Assembly: GCA_017537025.1 (NCBI GenBank)
Contig: JAFWCB010000005.1
Location: 522,104-586,103, forward strand
Source of the DNA: Sediminibacterium sp.
GTDB taxonomy: Bacteria > Bacteroidota > Bacteroidia > Chitinophagales > Chitinophagaceae
DNA length: 64,000 bases
Direction: 5' to 3'
Positions 34,715 to 43,112 of this stretch are shown here, one piece after another. Below the pieces are notes generated by a model. It was not told the DNA's origin. It saw only the letters and a list, made by a program, of their open reading frames with translations, and ran no database searches. The position numbers and the translations under genes are program-made. Position 1 is the first letter of the stretch, and each line of letters begins with the position of its first letter.

Positions 34715-35764
34715 ATGCCCTTAAGTAAGATTGCCGGGATAGGCATGTACGTGCCTAACAATGTTGTTACGAATCAGGACCTCACAAAGTATATGGAAAC
34801 CAGTGATGAGTGGATACAGGAAAGAACAGGTGTTAAAGAACGTAGATACGCACATCGCACACAGGAAACCACTACAACCATGGCTGTTGAAGCTGCCAAA
34901 ATTGCGATAGCAAGAGCAGGCACTACTGCTGAAGAAATTGATTTTATTGTTTTTGCAACCCTATCTCCTGATTATTATTTTCCAGGATGTGGGGTAATGC
35001 TGCAGCGAGCCATGAAAATGAAAGAAATCGGCGCCTTAGACGTACGTAATCAATGCAGTGGTTTTGTATATGCTTTAAGTGTTGCCGATCAGTTTATCAA
35101 AACAGGTATGTACAAAAATATCTTAGTTGTTGGTAGTGAGAAACATTCTTTTGGATTAGATTTTTCTACACGCGGAAGGAATGTATCTGTGATATTTGGG
35201 GATGGTGCAGGAGCAGTAGTATTACAACCTACTGAAAAAGAGGGACAAGGAATTTTAAGTACACACTTACATAGCGATGGAGAATCTGCCGAAATATTGG
35301 CAATGTATAATCCCGGCACCCATGCTAATTATTGGGGTGAAAAAAATTATGCTGATTTTGATGATGCAGAAATTGCACAGATGTTTATGAGTCATCGTAT
35401 GATTGATAATGCACAAAATTTCCCTTATATGGATGGCCCATCTGTTTTTAAAAAAGCGGTTGTGAAATTTCCGGAAGTAATTATGGAAGCATTACAAAAA
35501 AACGGATATCAGCCAACAGATATCAATATGCTTATTCCTCACCAGGCTAACTTACGCATTTCTCAGTTCGTACAGCACAAGCTAGGGTTGACAGATGAAC
35601 AAGTCTATAATAATATTCAACACTACGGCAATACCACGGCGGCTTCAGTGCCCATAGCGCTTTGCGAAGCCTGGGAAAAGGGCAAGGTTAAAGAAGGTGA
35701 TCTAGTATGTTTAGCAGCATTTGGAAGTGGCTTTACATGGGCCAGTGCATTATTGAAATGGTAG
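34715..35764 (+). CDS. fabH: 3-oxoacyl-ACP synthase III family protein (FabH-like)
   Basis: A thiolase-fold condensing enzyme that starts or extends acyl chains. The 349-aa protein has the active-site Cys114 in RNQCSGFVYAL, His in PHQANLRI and Asn in YGNTTAASVP. The ATG at 34715 is chosen; the in-frame TTG at 34709 would add two residues. The segment EWIQERTGVKERRY is typical of FabH. Bacteroidota carry several FabH paralogues, and this copy is not near fab or plsX genes, so it may serve a special lipid pathway; the lipid kinase just downstream supports a lipid role. Confidence 0.88.
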   Translation: MPLSKIAGIGMYVPNNVVTNQDLTKYMETSDEWIQERTGVKERRYAHRTQETTTTMAVEAAKIAIARAGTTAEEIDFIVFATLSPDYYFPGCGVMLQRAMKMKEIGALDVRNQCSGFVYALSVADQFIKTGMYKNILVVGSEKHSFGLDFSTRGRNVSVIFGDGAGAVVLQPTEKEGQGILSTHLHSDGESAEILAMYNPGTHANYWGEKNYADFDDAEIAQMFMSHRMIDNAQNFPYMDGPSVFKKAVVKFPEVIMEALQKNGYQPTDINMLIPHQANLRISQFVQHKLGLTDEQVYNNIQHYGNTTAASVPIALCEAWEKGKVKEGDLVCLAAFGSGFTWASALLKW

Positions 35765-35770
35765 CAATAT

Positions 35771-36670
35771 ATGCAGCGAAAAATTATATACCTCTACAAC
35801 CCTATTTCAGGAACATCAAAAAAAGATAGTTTCTTAAAGCTTATTGAAAAAGAAACTAAGTACCAAGAAATTCCATACTGTTTATACACAACCAATGCAG
35901 CAGGTAATTATGATGAATTAAAAGATATTATCGAATACGAGCATTATACAGATGTGGTTATGATGGGAGGAGATGGCACAATTAATAAAGCTACACAAGA
36001 GTTAAGATCTACCGGTGTACAGTTTGGAATTTTACCCGTTGGATCCGGAAATGGCCTTGCTCGTGCAGCAGGTATACCCGTTAAATTAAAATCTGCTCTT
36101 GCGCTGATTTTTAGTGGTACCGCAAAACCCATCGATGCATTTATGCTTAACAACCAATATGCTTGTATGCTTAGTGGTATTGGTTTTGACGCACAGGTTG
36201 CGCACGGTTTTGCAAATAAAGCTACAAGAGGTTTGCTTACATACACACAACAAAGTATTATCAATTATTTTAAAGCACATCCCTACCAATTCGAAATCGA
36301 AATAGATGCTTTCAATTTTTTTACGGAAGCATTTTTTATTAGCATCGCTAATAGCAATCAGTTTGGAAATAATTTTACAATTGCTCCGGAGGCATCTTTA
36401 AGTGACGGCTTATTAGATATCGTTATTGTGCAAAAAATGAATAAAGCTAAATTACCTTTTGCGCTTTTGAAACAAATTCGGGGTAACAATAAATTACAAG
36501 AGCTAGTAGATGATTTGGGTTCAAAAAATATTCTGTACTTCCAAACATCTTCTCTCAAAATAAAAAATTTGAAATTAGCGCCGCTCCATTTAGACGGCGA
36601 TCCGGCCGAAACGATGGAAGAAATAAATATTCGAATTATACCTAACGCCTTTCAATTAATTTGCCCTTAA
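35771..36670 (+). CDS. Diacylglycerol/lipid kinase family protein (YegS/DgkB-like)
   Basis: A 299-aa cytoplasmic lipid kinase. The nucleotide-binding GGDGT motif appears in VVMMGGDGTINKATQEL and is followed by GILPVGSGNGLARAAGIP. The C-terminal beta-sandwich has the SGIGFDAQVAH and DGLLDIVIV segments. The family phosphorylates diacylglycerol, phosphatidylglycerol or sphingoid bases; Bacteroidota make sphingolipids, so a sphingosine-kinase-like role is possible. It begins 6 nt after fabH, so the two are an operon. Confidence 0.92.
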   Translation: MQRKIIYLYNPISGTSKKDSFLKLIEKETKYQEIPYCLYTTNAAGNYDELKDIIEYEHYTDVVMMGGDGTINKATQELRSTGVQFGILPVGSGNGLARAAGIPVKLKSALALIFSGTAKPIDAFMLNNQYACMLSGIGFDAQVAHGFANKATRGLLTYTQQSIINYFKAHPYQFEIEIDAFNFFTEAFFISIANSNQFGNNFTIAPEASLSDGLLDIVIVQKMNKAKLPFALLKQIRGNNKLQELVDDLGSKNILYFQTSSLKIKNLKLAPLHLDGDPAETMEEINIRIIPNAFQLICP

Positions 36671-36672
36671 TC

Positions 36673-38892
36673 TCATTTCATTAATGCAGACAATTGCTTA
36701 AAAGCTATTTGGTTCACTTCATCATTAAGCGCGTTGGCAATATCTCTTTTCTCGGCTCCTGTAAGGTGAAAGCTTAAACTAGCGGGGGCTTCTTTTCTTG
36801 ACGGAACATATTGAAATGAAATTCTGTATAAGTTTTTGCCATAGCTATCGAACAAATAATCAAGCTGATCGTGTTGGTAATAATCTTGCATCTTAAACCA
36901 ATTATTTTGCAGGATCAAAAAAGGCTTTGTAAGAAACCCTATTAAACTATTAGTCTCTAATGGCTTATCCCAATCACTAAGTCCTCTATCTCTGATTTGT
37001 ATGACTACCAATTTAGTTGTGTTTTTTTGAAGCCATTCCTTAAATGTTTGTATAAAACGTAAAGTGGTTTCCTGTCCGTAATTATCCCGTAATCCAGCAT
37101 CCATTACATCAATAATAGGATTGGAGGGTAGCCACACATTGGGTAATACATAAGGGAATGTAGCATTCATCCGCAAAGCGCTTAAAGTGCTGATTTGATT
37201 ACTTTTTTGTTGCCAAAAAAAAGAATGAAAATCGATAGCATCAGGATCGAAAGAGGGAAGATTGGGCGTATCTGAAACCGGCTTCATCAAAAACCGAACC
37301 GGCCTTGTTGCTATAATCATTTTCCTGCCATCACGAGAGATGACTGCATTAAAAAATAAAGAAGGTAGTATCGCTTTTTCTTCGGCAGATGTATAGTCAG
37401 CTAAAGGTTTATTTAGTACACCGTAGGTATTTTCGTTTAATTTCTGTTCAAATGCATACCCTCTATCTTTGATATAATCGAATCCTTTAAACTTAAATTT
37501 TTGAACCGGGCCAAATAAGTCGCGGGTAAGAAAAGAGGAAAAAAGTGGACTTAATAAATCCTTTCCAATATTAGCTGTGTATTGCGGGTCTTGTAAGTTA
37601 ATATCCTTCCCTTTGATCTTTTCAAAATATAACTCTCTAAAATAAGCAGCACCCAACATACCTCCCGACGCTCCATTAATTAAAAATGTTTGCTCCATCA
37701 GTTTACCCTTAAACAGCAGATCTAACTTCTGAAGTGTATTCATAGTGAAAGTAGCGCTTCGGGTTCCGCCACCACTTGTATTAATGATATACATGATTGG
37801 TTGCGGCGAAGACTGTCTGGCCTTCCAATTATCTAAAATTTGTAAAAAAGCTTTTTTGTCAGCCTCTATTAAACTGTCTGTAGCCAATGTATTAATATTC
37901 TCTTTGCTATACAAGGGTCGATTATATTTATGTACATAATCTAACCCATATGCTTTATTTCTAGGGTCAATAATTTCTTTTTCATAGAGATAATTAGCAA
38001 GCAAATAAATGACTACCAGTAAAGGAATACTCCAGGTTCCTAGAAAAATAGATAAAGCCCCTGCCACTGCAATGATGATCGAGAAAAATAATGTTACGCT
38101 GGCTGCAGCAGGTAGCTGAAATAATCTACTATCTGAACTATAGCCGGTGAGTATGATAAAAATAAAAGCCAGTGTTATGGCTAATACAGCAGCAACATGG
38201 TGGCGAGTAAATACAGCATTTAAAAATGCTTCACTATAATGCCTTACATCTCTAGGTTTCCGAAGTTTACATGTGGCGCTCAGAAACCAATCTACCCGTA
38301 AGTCATATTTTGGAGCAGGTAATTCATTTTTCGAAGCTGTTTGATACGCACTATTCGCATCTTGAATACTATTGGCCAACGTATAATAAATAGTTTTATC
38401 GGCTCCAAAAAAATACAAAAAAGAAATGAGCAAAGACAATATGAGTCCTCCCGCATATCCAATAGCGAGTAAGAAAATTTCCTTATTGTTGAATAATTCT
38501 TGAAAACGTGCATAATCGATGGCTCTCACTAAATAAAATAGTAGGAAACAGAGTGGGATAATAGCATTATTGATACAGTATTTCAAAAATGGTTGAGCCG
38601 TAGTGGCTAAGAAACGCAAATTTTTACTATGTAAAATAAATGTGGTGATATTCCAGCTCATGATAAATACACCTGTTGTAAACCCAACAATTGCGGTACT
38701 TCCGGCAGATACTTCTCCAAAATATTCAGGCGCCAAAAAAAGAGAATCGGCACCAAAAGTTTTCATAAATACGCCGGCCACGGTAGCAAAAAGTATATAC
38801 CACACAACCAAGAATATCTGGTACCTCCTGAAATGAAGCAGGAATAGTTGAATGGGTAATGAATACCAAAAACCAACTACATATTTTTTCAT
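36673..38892 (-). CDS. Membrane-embedded patatin-like phospholipase
   Basis: A 739-aa protein in two halves. The first 320 residues contain about eight hydrophobic helices (FLVVWYILFATVAGVF, IIPLCFLLFYLV, LAIGYAGGLILSLLISF and others). The second half is a patatin lipase: glycine-rich NTSGGGTRSA oxyanion motif, nucleophile elbow GASGG in LINGASGGMLGAAYF, and catalytic Asp in VMDAGLRDNYG. It should cleave membrane lipids at the cytoplasmic face. The ATG at 38892 overlaps the ctaA stop (ATGA); the longer frame to 38973 is entirely inside ctaA and is rejected. Confidence 0.88.
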   Translation of the reverse strand: MKKYVVGFWYSLPIQLFLLHFRRYQIFLVVWYILFATVAGVFMKTFGADSLFLAPEYFGEVSAGSTAIVGFTTGVFIMSWNITTFILHSKNLRFLATTAQPFLKYCINNAIIPLCFLLFYLVRAIDYARFQELFNNKEIFLLAIGYAGGLILSLLISFLYFFGADKTIYYTLANSIQDANSAYQTASKNELPAPKYDLRVDWFLSATCKLRKPRDVRHYSEAFLNAVFTRHHVAAVLAITLAFIFIILTGYSSDSRLFQLPAAASVTLFFSIIIAVAGALSIFLGTWSIPLLVVIYLLANYLYEKEIIDPRNKAYGLDYVHKYNRPLYSKENINTLATDSLIEADKKAFLQILDNWKARQSSPQPIMYIINTSGGGTRSATFTMNTLQKLDLLFKGKLMEQTFLINGASGGMLGAAYFRELYFEKIKGKDINLQDPQYTANIGKDLLSPLFSSFLTRDLFGPVQKFKFKGFDYIKDRGYAFEQKLNENTYGVLNKPLADYTSAEEKAILPSLFFNAVISRDGRKMIIATRPVRFLMKPVSDTPNLPSFDPDAIDFHSFFWQQKSNQISTLSALRMNATFPYVLPNVWLPSNPIIDVMDAGLRDNYGQETTLRFIQTFKEWLQKNTTKLVVIQIRDRGLSDWDKPLETNSLIGFLTKPFLILQNNWFKMQDYYQHDQLDYLFDSYGKNLYRISFQYVPSRKEAPASLSFHLTGAEKRDIANALNDEVNQIAFKQLSALMK

Positions 38893-39947
38893 ACTCTTTT
38901 TATCAGATAGCGCATCAGCACCAATGATAATAATAACAACATACCCGTAAGTTGGTGTAGTTGAGCCATCCATTCGAATGTGCCCCAGTTACCTGCTTTA
39001 ATACCAACACTACTAAGCACTGTTATAATGCCAAGCAATACTTGTACGCCCGTTATGATCAGTGGCCACTTGCGAAGCTTATTAAACAAAAGAGTACCAT
39101 TAAAGCGGAATAGCTGCACCGACCAGTATATTACGATTGCCAGAATGAGATAGGCTAATCCACGATGAATAAAGTGAATTAATATAGTGTTATCAATAAA
39201 GTTTAATAGTAAAGGTTGATCCTTAAATAAGCTTGCCGGTAACCAATCTCCATTAATTGTTGGCCAGGTTGCCGCAACATTTGCAGCTTTATGTCCCGCC
39301 ATTAATGCCCCATAAATAAGTTGAAGTGATAACAATAACAGCAGTATGGTATTTGTGTTCTGCCATTTTTTATGGACGATTCGATTTGATGGGTCAATTA
39401 ACAGATCAAGTGCAAACCAAAAAGTATATGATAATAAACCTAGTGCCAAAATAAAATGCATGGCTAAGCGAGTAGGCTTAACATAAACAGCGTCACCTGT
39501 TAATCCACTTTTAACCATGATCCAACCTACAGCACCTTGTAATCCACCCAATAAAAAAAGTATTAGGAGTGGCCGAATCATGGTTGGCTTAAACTTTCGT
39601 GTAGCTATGAAGTAAACAAAGCCAGTAACAAAAACTAGCCCTATTAGTCTTGCCCACAGCCGATGAAACCATTCCCAAAAAAATATAAACTTAAAATTAG
39701 CTAGTGTAAAATCGAAATTTAGCAGCGCGAATTGAGGCGTTTGTTTATACTTATTAAACTCCTCTAGCCAAGCCGCTTCATTCATTGGGGGCAGCGTTCC
39801 TGTAATCACATTCCATTCTGTTATGGATAATCCGCTACCGGTAAGGCGAGTGATACCCCCCAAAGCAATTTGTATGACTGTCATACCCACTCCGATCAAA
39901 AGCCAAATAGCGATTTGTTTATTCGAAAAATGCTGTTCCCTTTTCAT
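38889..39947 (-). CDS. ctaA: Heme A synthase (COX15/CtaA)
   Basis: An inner-membrane enzyme that oxidises heme O to heme A for cytochrome oxidase. The 352-aa protein has eight predicted helices, the first segment QIALGGITRLTGSGLSITEW, the heme-ligating His region FWEWFHRLWARLIGL and its second-half counterpart FIHRGLAYLILA, and AQLHQLTGMLLL. The CtaB and cytochrome oxidase genes are not in the window. It is followed by the overlapping patatin gene. A TACATTTG -7 box lies 4 nt upstream of its ATG. Confidence 0.95.
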   Translation of the reverse strand: MKREQHFSNKQIAIWLLIGVGMTVIQIALGGITRLTGSGLSITEWNVITGTLPPMNEAAWLEEFNKYKQTPQFALLNFDFTLANFKFIFFWEWFHRLWARLIGLVFVTGFVYFIATRKFKPTMIRPLLILFLLGGLQGAVGWIMVKSGLTGDAVYVKPTRLAMHFILALGLLSYTFWFALDLLIDPSNRIVHKKWQNTNTILLLLLSLQLIYGALMAGHKAANVAATWPTINGDWLPASLFKDQPLLLNFIDNTILIHFIHRGLAYLILAIVIYWSVQLFRFNGTLLFNKLRKWPLIITGVQVLLGIITVLSSVGIKAGNWGTFEWMAQLHQLTGMLLLLSLVLMRYLIKRV

Positions 39948-39951
39948 AGTG

Positions 39952-39959
39952 CAAATGTA
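39952..39959 (-). promoter_or_regulatory. ctaA -7 box
   Basis: CAAATGTA on the plus strand is TACATTTG on the minus strand, an exact TAnnTTTG match, 4 nt upstream of the ctaA ATG, implying a nearly leaderless message. Confidence 0.6.
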
Positions 39960-40005
39960 AACATGGGTAAGGGTTAATTGGTTTAAAAAACGGAATTTTA
40001 CACTT

Positions 40006-40605
40006 ATGTTACCTGCTTACTTGCAAAAAGGAAGATTAGAGGCCGGCTGTGATGAAGCCGGAAGAGGTTGCTATGCCGGACCGGTTTTTGCTGCAGCAGT
40101 TATTTTAAGTCCCGATTTCAAACACGATTTATTAAACGATAGCAAACAGGTAAGTGCTAAACATAGGATGGTTTTAAAAGAAGTGATTGAAACGCAGGCT
40201 TTGGCATGGTCGGTAGCCAGTGTAGATGCCGGAGAAATTGATCAGATTAATATTTTAAAAGCTAGTTTTAAAGCCATGCACATGGCTATCGAGCAATTAA
40301 AAATAAAACCGGATTTTTTACTGATCGATGGAAATAGGTTTACCAGCTATCCCGGTATTGCACATAACTGTATTATAAAGGGCGATGGAAAATATGCTTC
40401 TATCGCTGCCGCAAGTATATTAGCGAAAACTTACAGAGATATATATATGGATACGATTCATACTCAGTTTCCACAATACGGATGGAAATCGAATAAAGGG
40501 TATGGTACTTTAGAGCATCGCATGGCCATTGAAAAAAATGGATTATGTATTCATCACCGAAAAAGTTTTAATATTATTCCTCGGCAAATAAGTATGCCAT
40601 TCTAA
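40006..40605 (+). CDS. rnhB: Ribonuclease HII
   Basis: RNase HII removes ribonucleotides and RNA primers from DNA. The 199-aa protein begins with the metal-binding motif AGCDEAGRGCYAGPVFAAAV (Asp and Glu ligands). It continues with LLNDSKQV, LIDGNRF (third Asp), IIKGDGKYASIAAASILAKTYRD and the C-terminal GYGTLEHR. Convergent with the sua5-type gene, overlapping by 4 nt. Assignment is certain. Confidence 0.97.
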   Translation: MLPAYLQKGRLEAGCDEAGRGCYAGPVFAAAVILSPDFKHDLLNDSKQVSAKHRMVLKEVIETQALAWSVASVDAGEIDQINILKASFKAMHMAIEQLKIKPDFLLIDGNRFTSYPGIAHNCIIKGDGKYASIAAASILAKTYRDIYMDTIHTQFPQYGWKSNKGYGTLEHRMAIEKNGLCIHHRKSFNIIPRQISMPF

Positions 40606-41216
40606 TCAGACTGATCCCATTCTCCAGCACCTTTCCTAATAAGTGTATAGGGTTCGGCAGTACAATCGATAACGGTAGATGGGATCATACCTCCATTACC
40701 TCCATCTACCACGATATCTACAAGGTTCTCGAAATTTTCATGCATAATTTCAGGGTCGGTATATTCTTCCACCATATCTCCCGGTAAAGAGGCAGATAAA
40801 ATAGGATGTTCCAGTTTAGTTACTATAGTTCTTGCAATGATATTATCCGGGATTCTTAAGCCGATAGTATTTTTTCTGCTCTGTAAAATCTTTGGTACCT
40901 CTTTGCTGGCGGGTAAAATAAAGGTATATGGCCCAGGCAAGTAACTCTTCAGCAATCGATATAGCGGCGTGTTTATGCTCTTTGTGTACTTACTTAAGTC
41001 GCTCAAATCGTTACAAATAAAACTTAACTGTGCTTTAGAAGGATCTACTTTTTTTATTTGAGCAATTTTTTCTAGTGCTTTATGCTGAAATATGTCGCAG
41101 CCCAGCCCATAAATAGTATCTGTAGGATAAATAATAATCCCCCCACTCCTTAAACAATCAGTAATAATACCAATATGCCTGGGGTTAGGGTTTTCGGGAT
41201 GAACTTGTAAGAGCAT
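40602..41216 (-). CDS. Sua5/YciO/YrdC/YwlC family protein (threonylcarbamoyl-AMP synthase type)
   Basis: A 204-aa protein of the family that makes threonylcarbamoyl-AMP for the t6A37 tRNA modification. It has the YrdC signature GGIIIYPTDTIYGLGCD, the KKVDPSKAQLSFIC strand and SASLPGDMVEE. The overall form (no Sua5 C-terminal domain, a KxxPSKAQLS core) is nearest to YciO, so it could be the true TsaC or the less understood YciO paralogue. The ATG at 41216 is chosen because the TAAATTTG promoter box occupies the codons of the longer frame (41231). Confidence 0.85.
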   Translation of the reverse strand: MLLQVHPENPNPRHIGIITDCLRSGGIIIYPTDTIYGLGCDIFQHKALEKIAQIKKVDPSKAQLSFICNDLSDLSKYTKSINTPLYRLLKSYLPGPYTFILPASKEVPKILQSRKNTIGLRIPDNIIARTIVTKLEHPILSASLPGDMVEEYTDPEIMHENFENLVDIVVDGGNGGMIPSTVIDCTAEPYTLIRKGAGEWDQSD

Positions 41217-41219
41217 GTG

Positions 41220-41248
41220 CAAATTTACCAAATAGCGTGATATGCAAA
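41220..41248 (-). promoter_or_regulatory. Promoter of the Sua5/YciO gene
   Basis: On the minus strand TTTG (complement at 41245-41248) is followed after 17 nt by TAAATTTG (complement at 41220-41227), an exact TAnnTTTG box. The ATG at 41216 lies 3 nt later. Confidence 0.6.
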
Positions 41249-41285
41249 GAGTTATGTAAAATTTATCGCGTTTATCATTTTATCT

Positions 41286-41315
41286 CTTGGTAACAATTTC
41301 TTCATATTACCTTTG
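41286..41315 (+). promoter_or_regulatory. Promoter of the JmjC-like gene
   Basis: CTTG (41286-41289), an 18-nt gap and TACCTTTG (41308-41315) form a good Bacteroidota promoter. The ATG at 41332 follows after 16 nt. Confidence 0.65.
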
Positions 41316-41331
41316 CTAAAAATTTTTGGTG

Positions 41332-42204
41332 ATGAATCTAAGGCCGGTAGATACTTATAACATACTAGAGGGGGAGATATTCAGGAAGAACTATTATGAG
41401 CTCAAAAAGCCGGTAGTTATAAAAGACTTGGCAAAAAGCTGGCCTGCCTATCAAAAATGGAATTGGGATTATTTCAAATCCATCGTAGGGGAGCAGCGGG
41501 TAGCTTTATATAATAACGTGAAAAGTGATGCTTACACACCTATTAATACGGCAGACGATTATAAAACTTTTGGAGAATATATCGACATGATAAGTGCCGG
41601 CCCGGCCGGCTGGCGAATTTTTCTATTCAATATTTTTGATCATGCACCAGAGCTCATTCAGGATTTTATTTGGCCCGATAATTTGATGAAAGGGTTTGTG
41701 AAAAAATATCCGATGCTATTTGTTGGCGGCGAGGGCAGTATTACACATATGCACTTCGATATTGATATGAGTCATATACTGCATACTCAATTTGCAGGCA
41801 AAAAAAGAGTGCTATTATTTCCTTATGAAGAAAAAGACCGGCTATACAGAAAACCCTTTGAAGTATTGAGTTTGGTTGATTTTAGTAATTACAACGAGGG
41901 TAATGGAAAGCCTGATTATAATGCGTTTCCTGCTTTAAAAAAAGCTAATGGATACGAGGTTATTTTAGAGCCGGGCGATACATTATTTATGCCTGCAGGT
42001 TATTGGCATCACATGGAATATATCGATAGTGGTTTCGCGATGAGTTTACGTGCATTGCAATCCTCGGCTAGCGGTAAACTGCATGGTATGTGGAATTTGT
42101 TTGGCATGCGTACGATAGATACCATATTGAAGAAAACAGCACCAAAACCTTGGTATGAGTGGAAGAAGAAAAAGATATTTAGGTCGGCTGAGAAAGTACT
42201 TTAG
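41332..42204 (+). CDS. Cupin-like (JmjC-type) domain protein
   Basis: A 290-aa member of the Cupin_8/JmjC-like Fe(II)/2-oxoglutarate oxygenase group. The metal triad is visible: HxD in HMHFDIDMSHI and the distal His in FMPAGYWHHMEY. The N-terminal KKPVVIKDLAKSWPAYQKW is the usual opening of the fold. Relatives hydroxylate protein or tRNA residues; the substrate here is unknown. The ATG at 41332 is used (an in-frame TTG at 41326 adds two residues). It has its own promoter and a strong terminator, so it is monocistronic. Confidence 0.88.
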   Translation: MNLRPVDTYNILEGEIFRKNYYELKKPVVIKDLAKSWPAYQKWNWDYFKSIVGEQRVALYNNVKSDAYTPINTADDYKTFGEYIDMISAGPAGWRIFLFNIFDHAPELIQDFIWPDNLMKGFVKKYPMLFVGGEGSITHMHFDIDMSHILHTQFAGKKRVLLFPYEEKDRLYRKPFEVLSLVDFSNYNEGNGKPDYNAFPALKKANGYEVILEPGDTLFMPAGYWHHMEYIDSGFAMSLRALQSSASGKLHGMWNLFGMRTIDTILKKTAPKPWYEWKKKKIFRSAEKVL

Positions 42205-42224
42205 CTGTAGTATGAGATAAAATT

Positions 42225-42247
42225 AAAGGCGGCCTTGTGCCGCCTTT
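42225..42247 (+). terminator. Rho-independent terminator after the JmjC-like gene
   Basis: AAAGGCGGC (42225-42233) pairs perfectly with GCCGCCTTT (42239-42247) across a 5-nt loop, followed by ATTGTTTGT. It starts 20 nt past the stop codon. The rest of the 42205-42458 spacer is AT-rich and shows no further feature I can support. Confidence 0.85.
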
Positions 42248-42458
42248 ATTGTTTGTAACCCCTGGTGATTAATAGAGCTTCTAGCTCTTTGACAAAACGA
42301 AAATACATACTGAAAAATATTTAAATTACTCGGGAAACACCTTAATTTTAATCGTTTTTTAACGGTAAAAAAACAGGTGTATGCAGCAGACTTTTATGTT
42401 TGTCGCAACATTTTCTTTGTACATTATTCACACCTACCCCCAATAGTTGATAAGATGT

Positions 42459-43112
42459 ATGAAAAAAATTGCTCTAGTAGACGACCATTTACTGTTGAGA
42501 AATGGTTTAGCAGTGGTTATCAACTCCTATGAAGGGTACCGCGTTGTATTTGAAGCTGGTAATGGAATTGAATTTATTCAAAAGTTGAAAGAAAATGAGT
42601 TACCGGATATTGTATTGCTGGATATATCTATGCCCTATATGAATGGATATGAAACTGCAGAATGGATTAAAAAAAATTATCCTTCCATAAAAGTGTTGGT
42701 ATTATCTATGCTGGAGGATGAACGTTCTGTAATAAGAATGCTACAATATGGCGCAAGAGGTTATATTACTAAGGGAAGTGATCCTAAAGAATTAAAGACA
42801 GCATTAGATACACTATCAAAAAAAGGTATGTATTTTAATCAGTTAGTGTATCAAAACCTAGTTGGGAATATTCGCAATCAGCTGGCAGAGCCATTAGATG
42901 ATAGTATTATACTAATGGGATTGAAAGAAAAAGAGAAAGATTTTCTACGACGCACCTGTAGCGATAAATCCCTGAAAGAGATTGCAGCAGATATGTATTT
43001 AAGTCCTCGTACAATCGACGACTACAGAGATACTTTATTTGAAAAGTTACAAGTGACAAGCAGAACCGGGTTAGTACTATTTGCCATAAGAGCAGGATTG
43101 GTTAAATTATGA
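42459..43112 (+). CDS. NarL/LuxR-family response regulator
   Basis: A 217-aa two-component regulator: receiver domain (1-120) with DDH acidic pair and phospho-acceptor Asp55 (VLLDISMPYMNGYE), Lys in ITKGSDPKEL, then a LuxR-type HTH (about 150-210, CSDKSLKEIAADMYLSPRTIDDYR split over helices 2 and 3). No partner kinase adjoins it. In Bacteroidota such orphans are often phosphorylated by 7TMR-DISM or ligand-binding kinases encoded elsewhere, and the kinase at 46911 is one candidate. The ATG at 42459 replaces an in-frame TTG at 42447. Confidence 0.92.
   Translation: MKKIALVDDHLLLRNGLAVVINSYEGYRVVFEAGNGIEFIQKLKENELPDIVLLDISMPYMNGYETAEWIKKNYPSIKVLVLSMLEDERSVIRMLQYGARGYITKGSDPKELKTALDTLSKKGMYFNQLVYQNLVGNIRNQLAEPLDDSIILMGLKEKEKDFLRRTCSDKSLKEIAADMYLSPRTIDDYRDTLFEKLQVTSRTGLVLFAIRAGLVKL

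Noticed and set aside
38893-38973. Longer N-terminus for the patatin protein
   Set aside because: It lies wholly inside ctaA, while the ATGA overlap at 38892 gives a normal coupled start.
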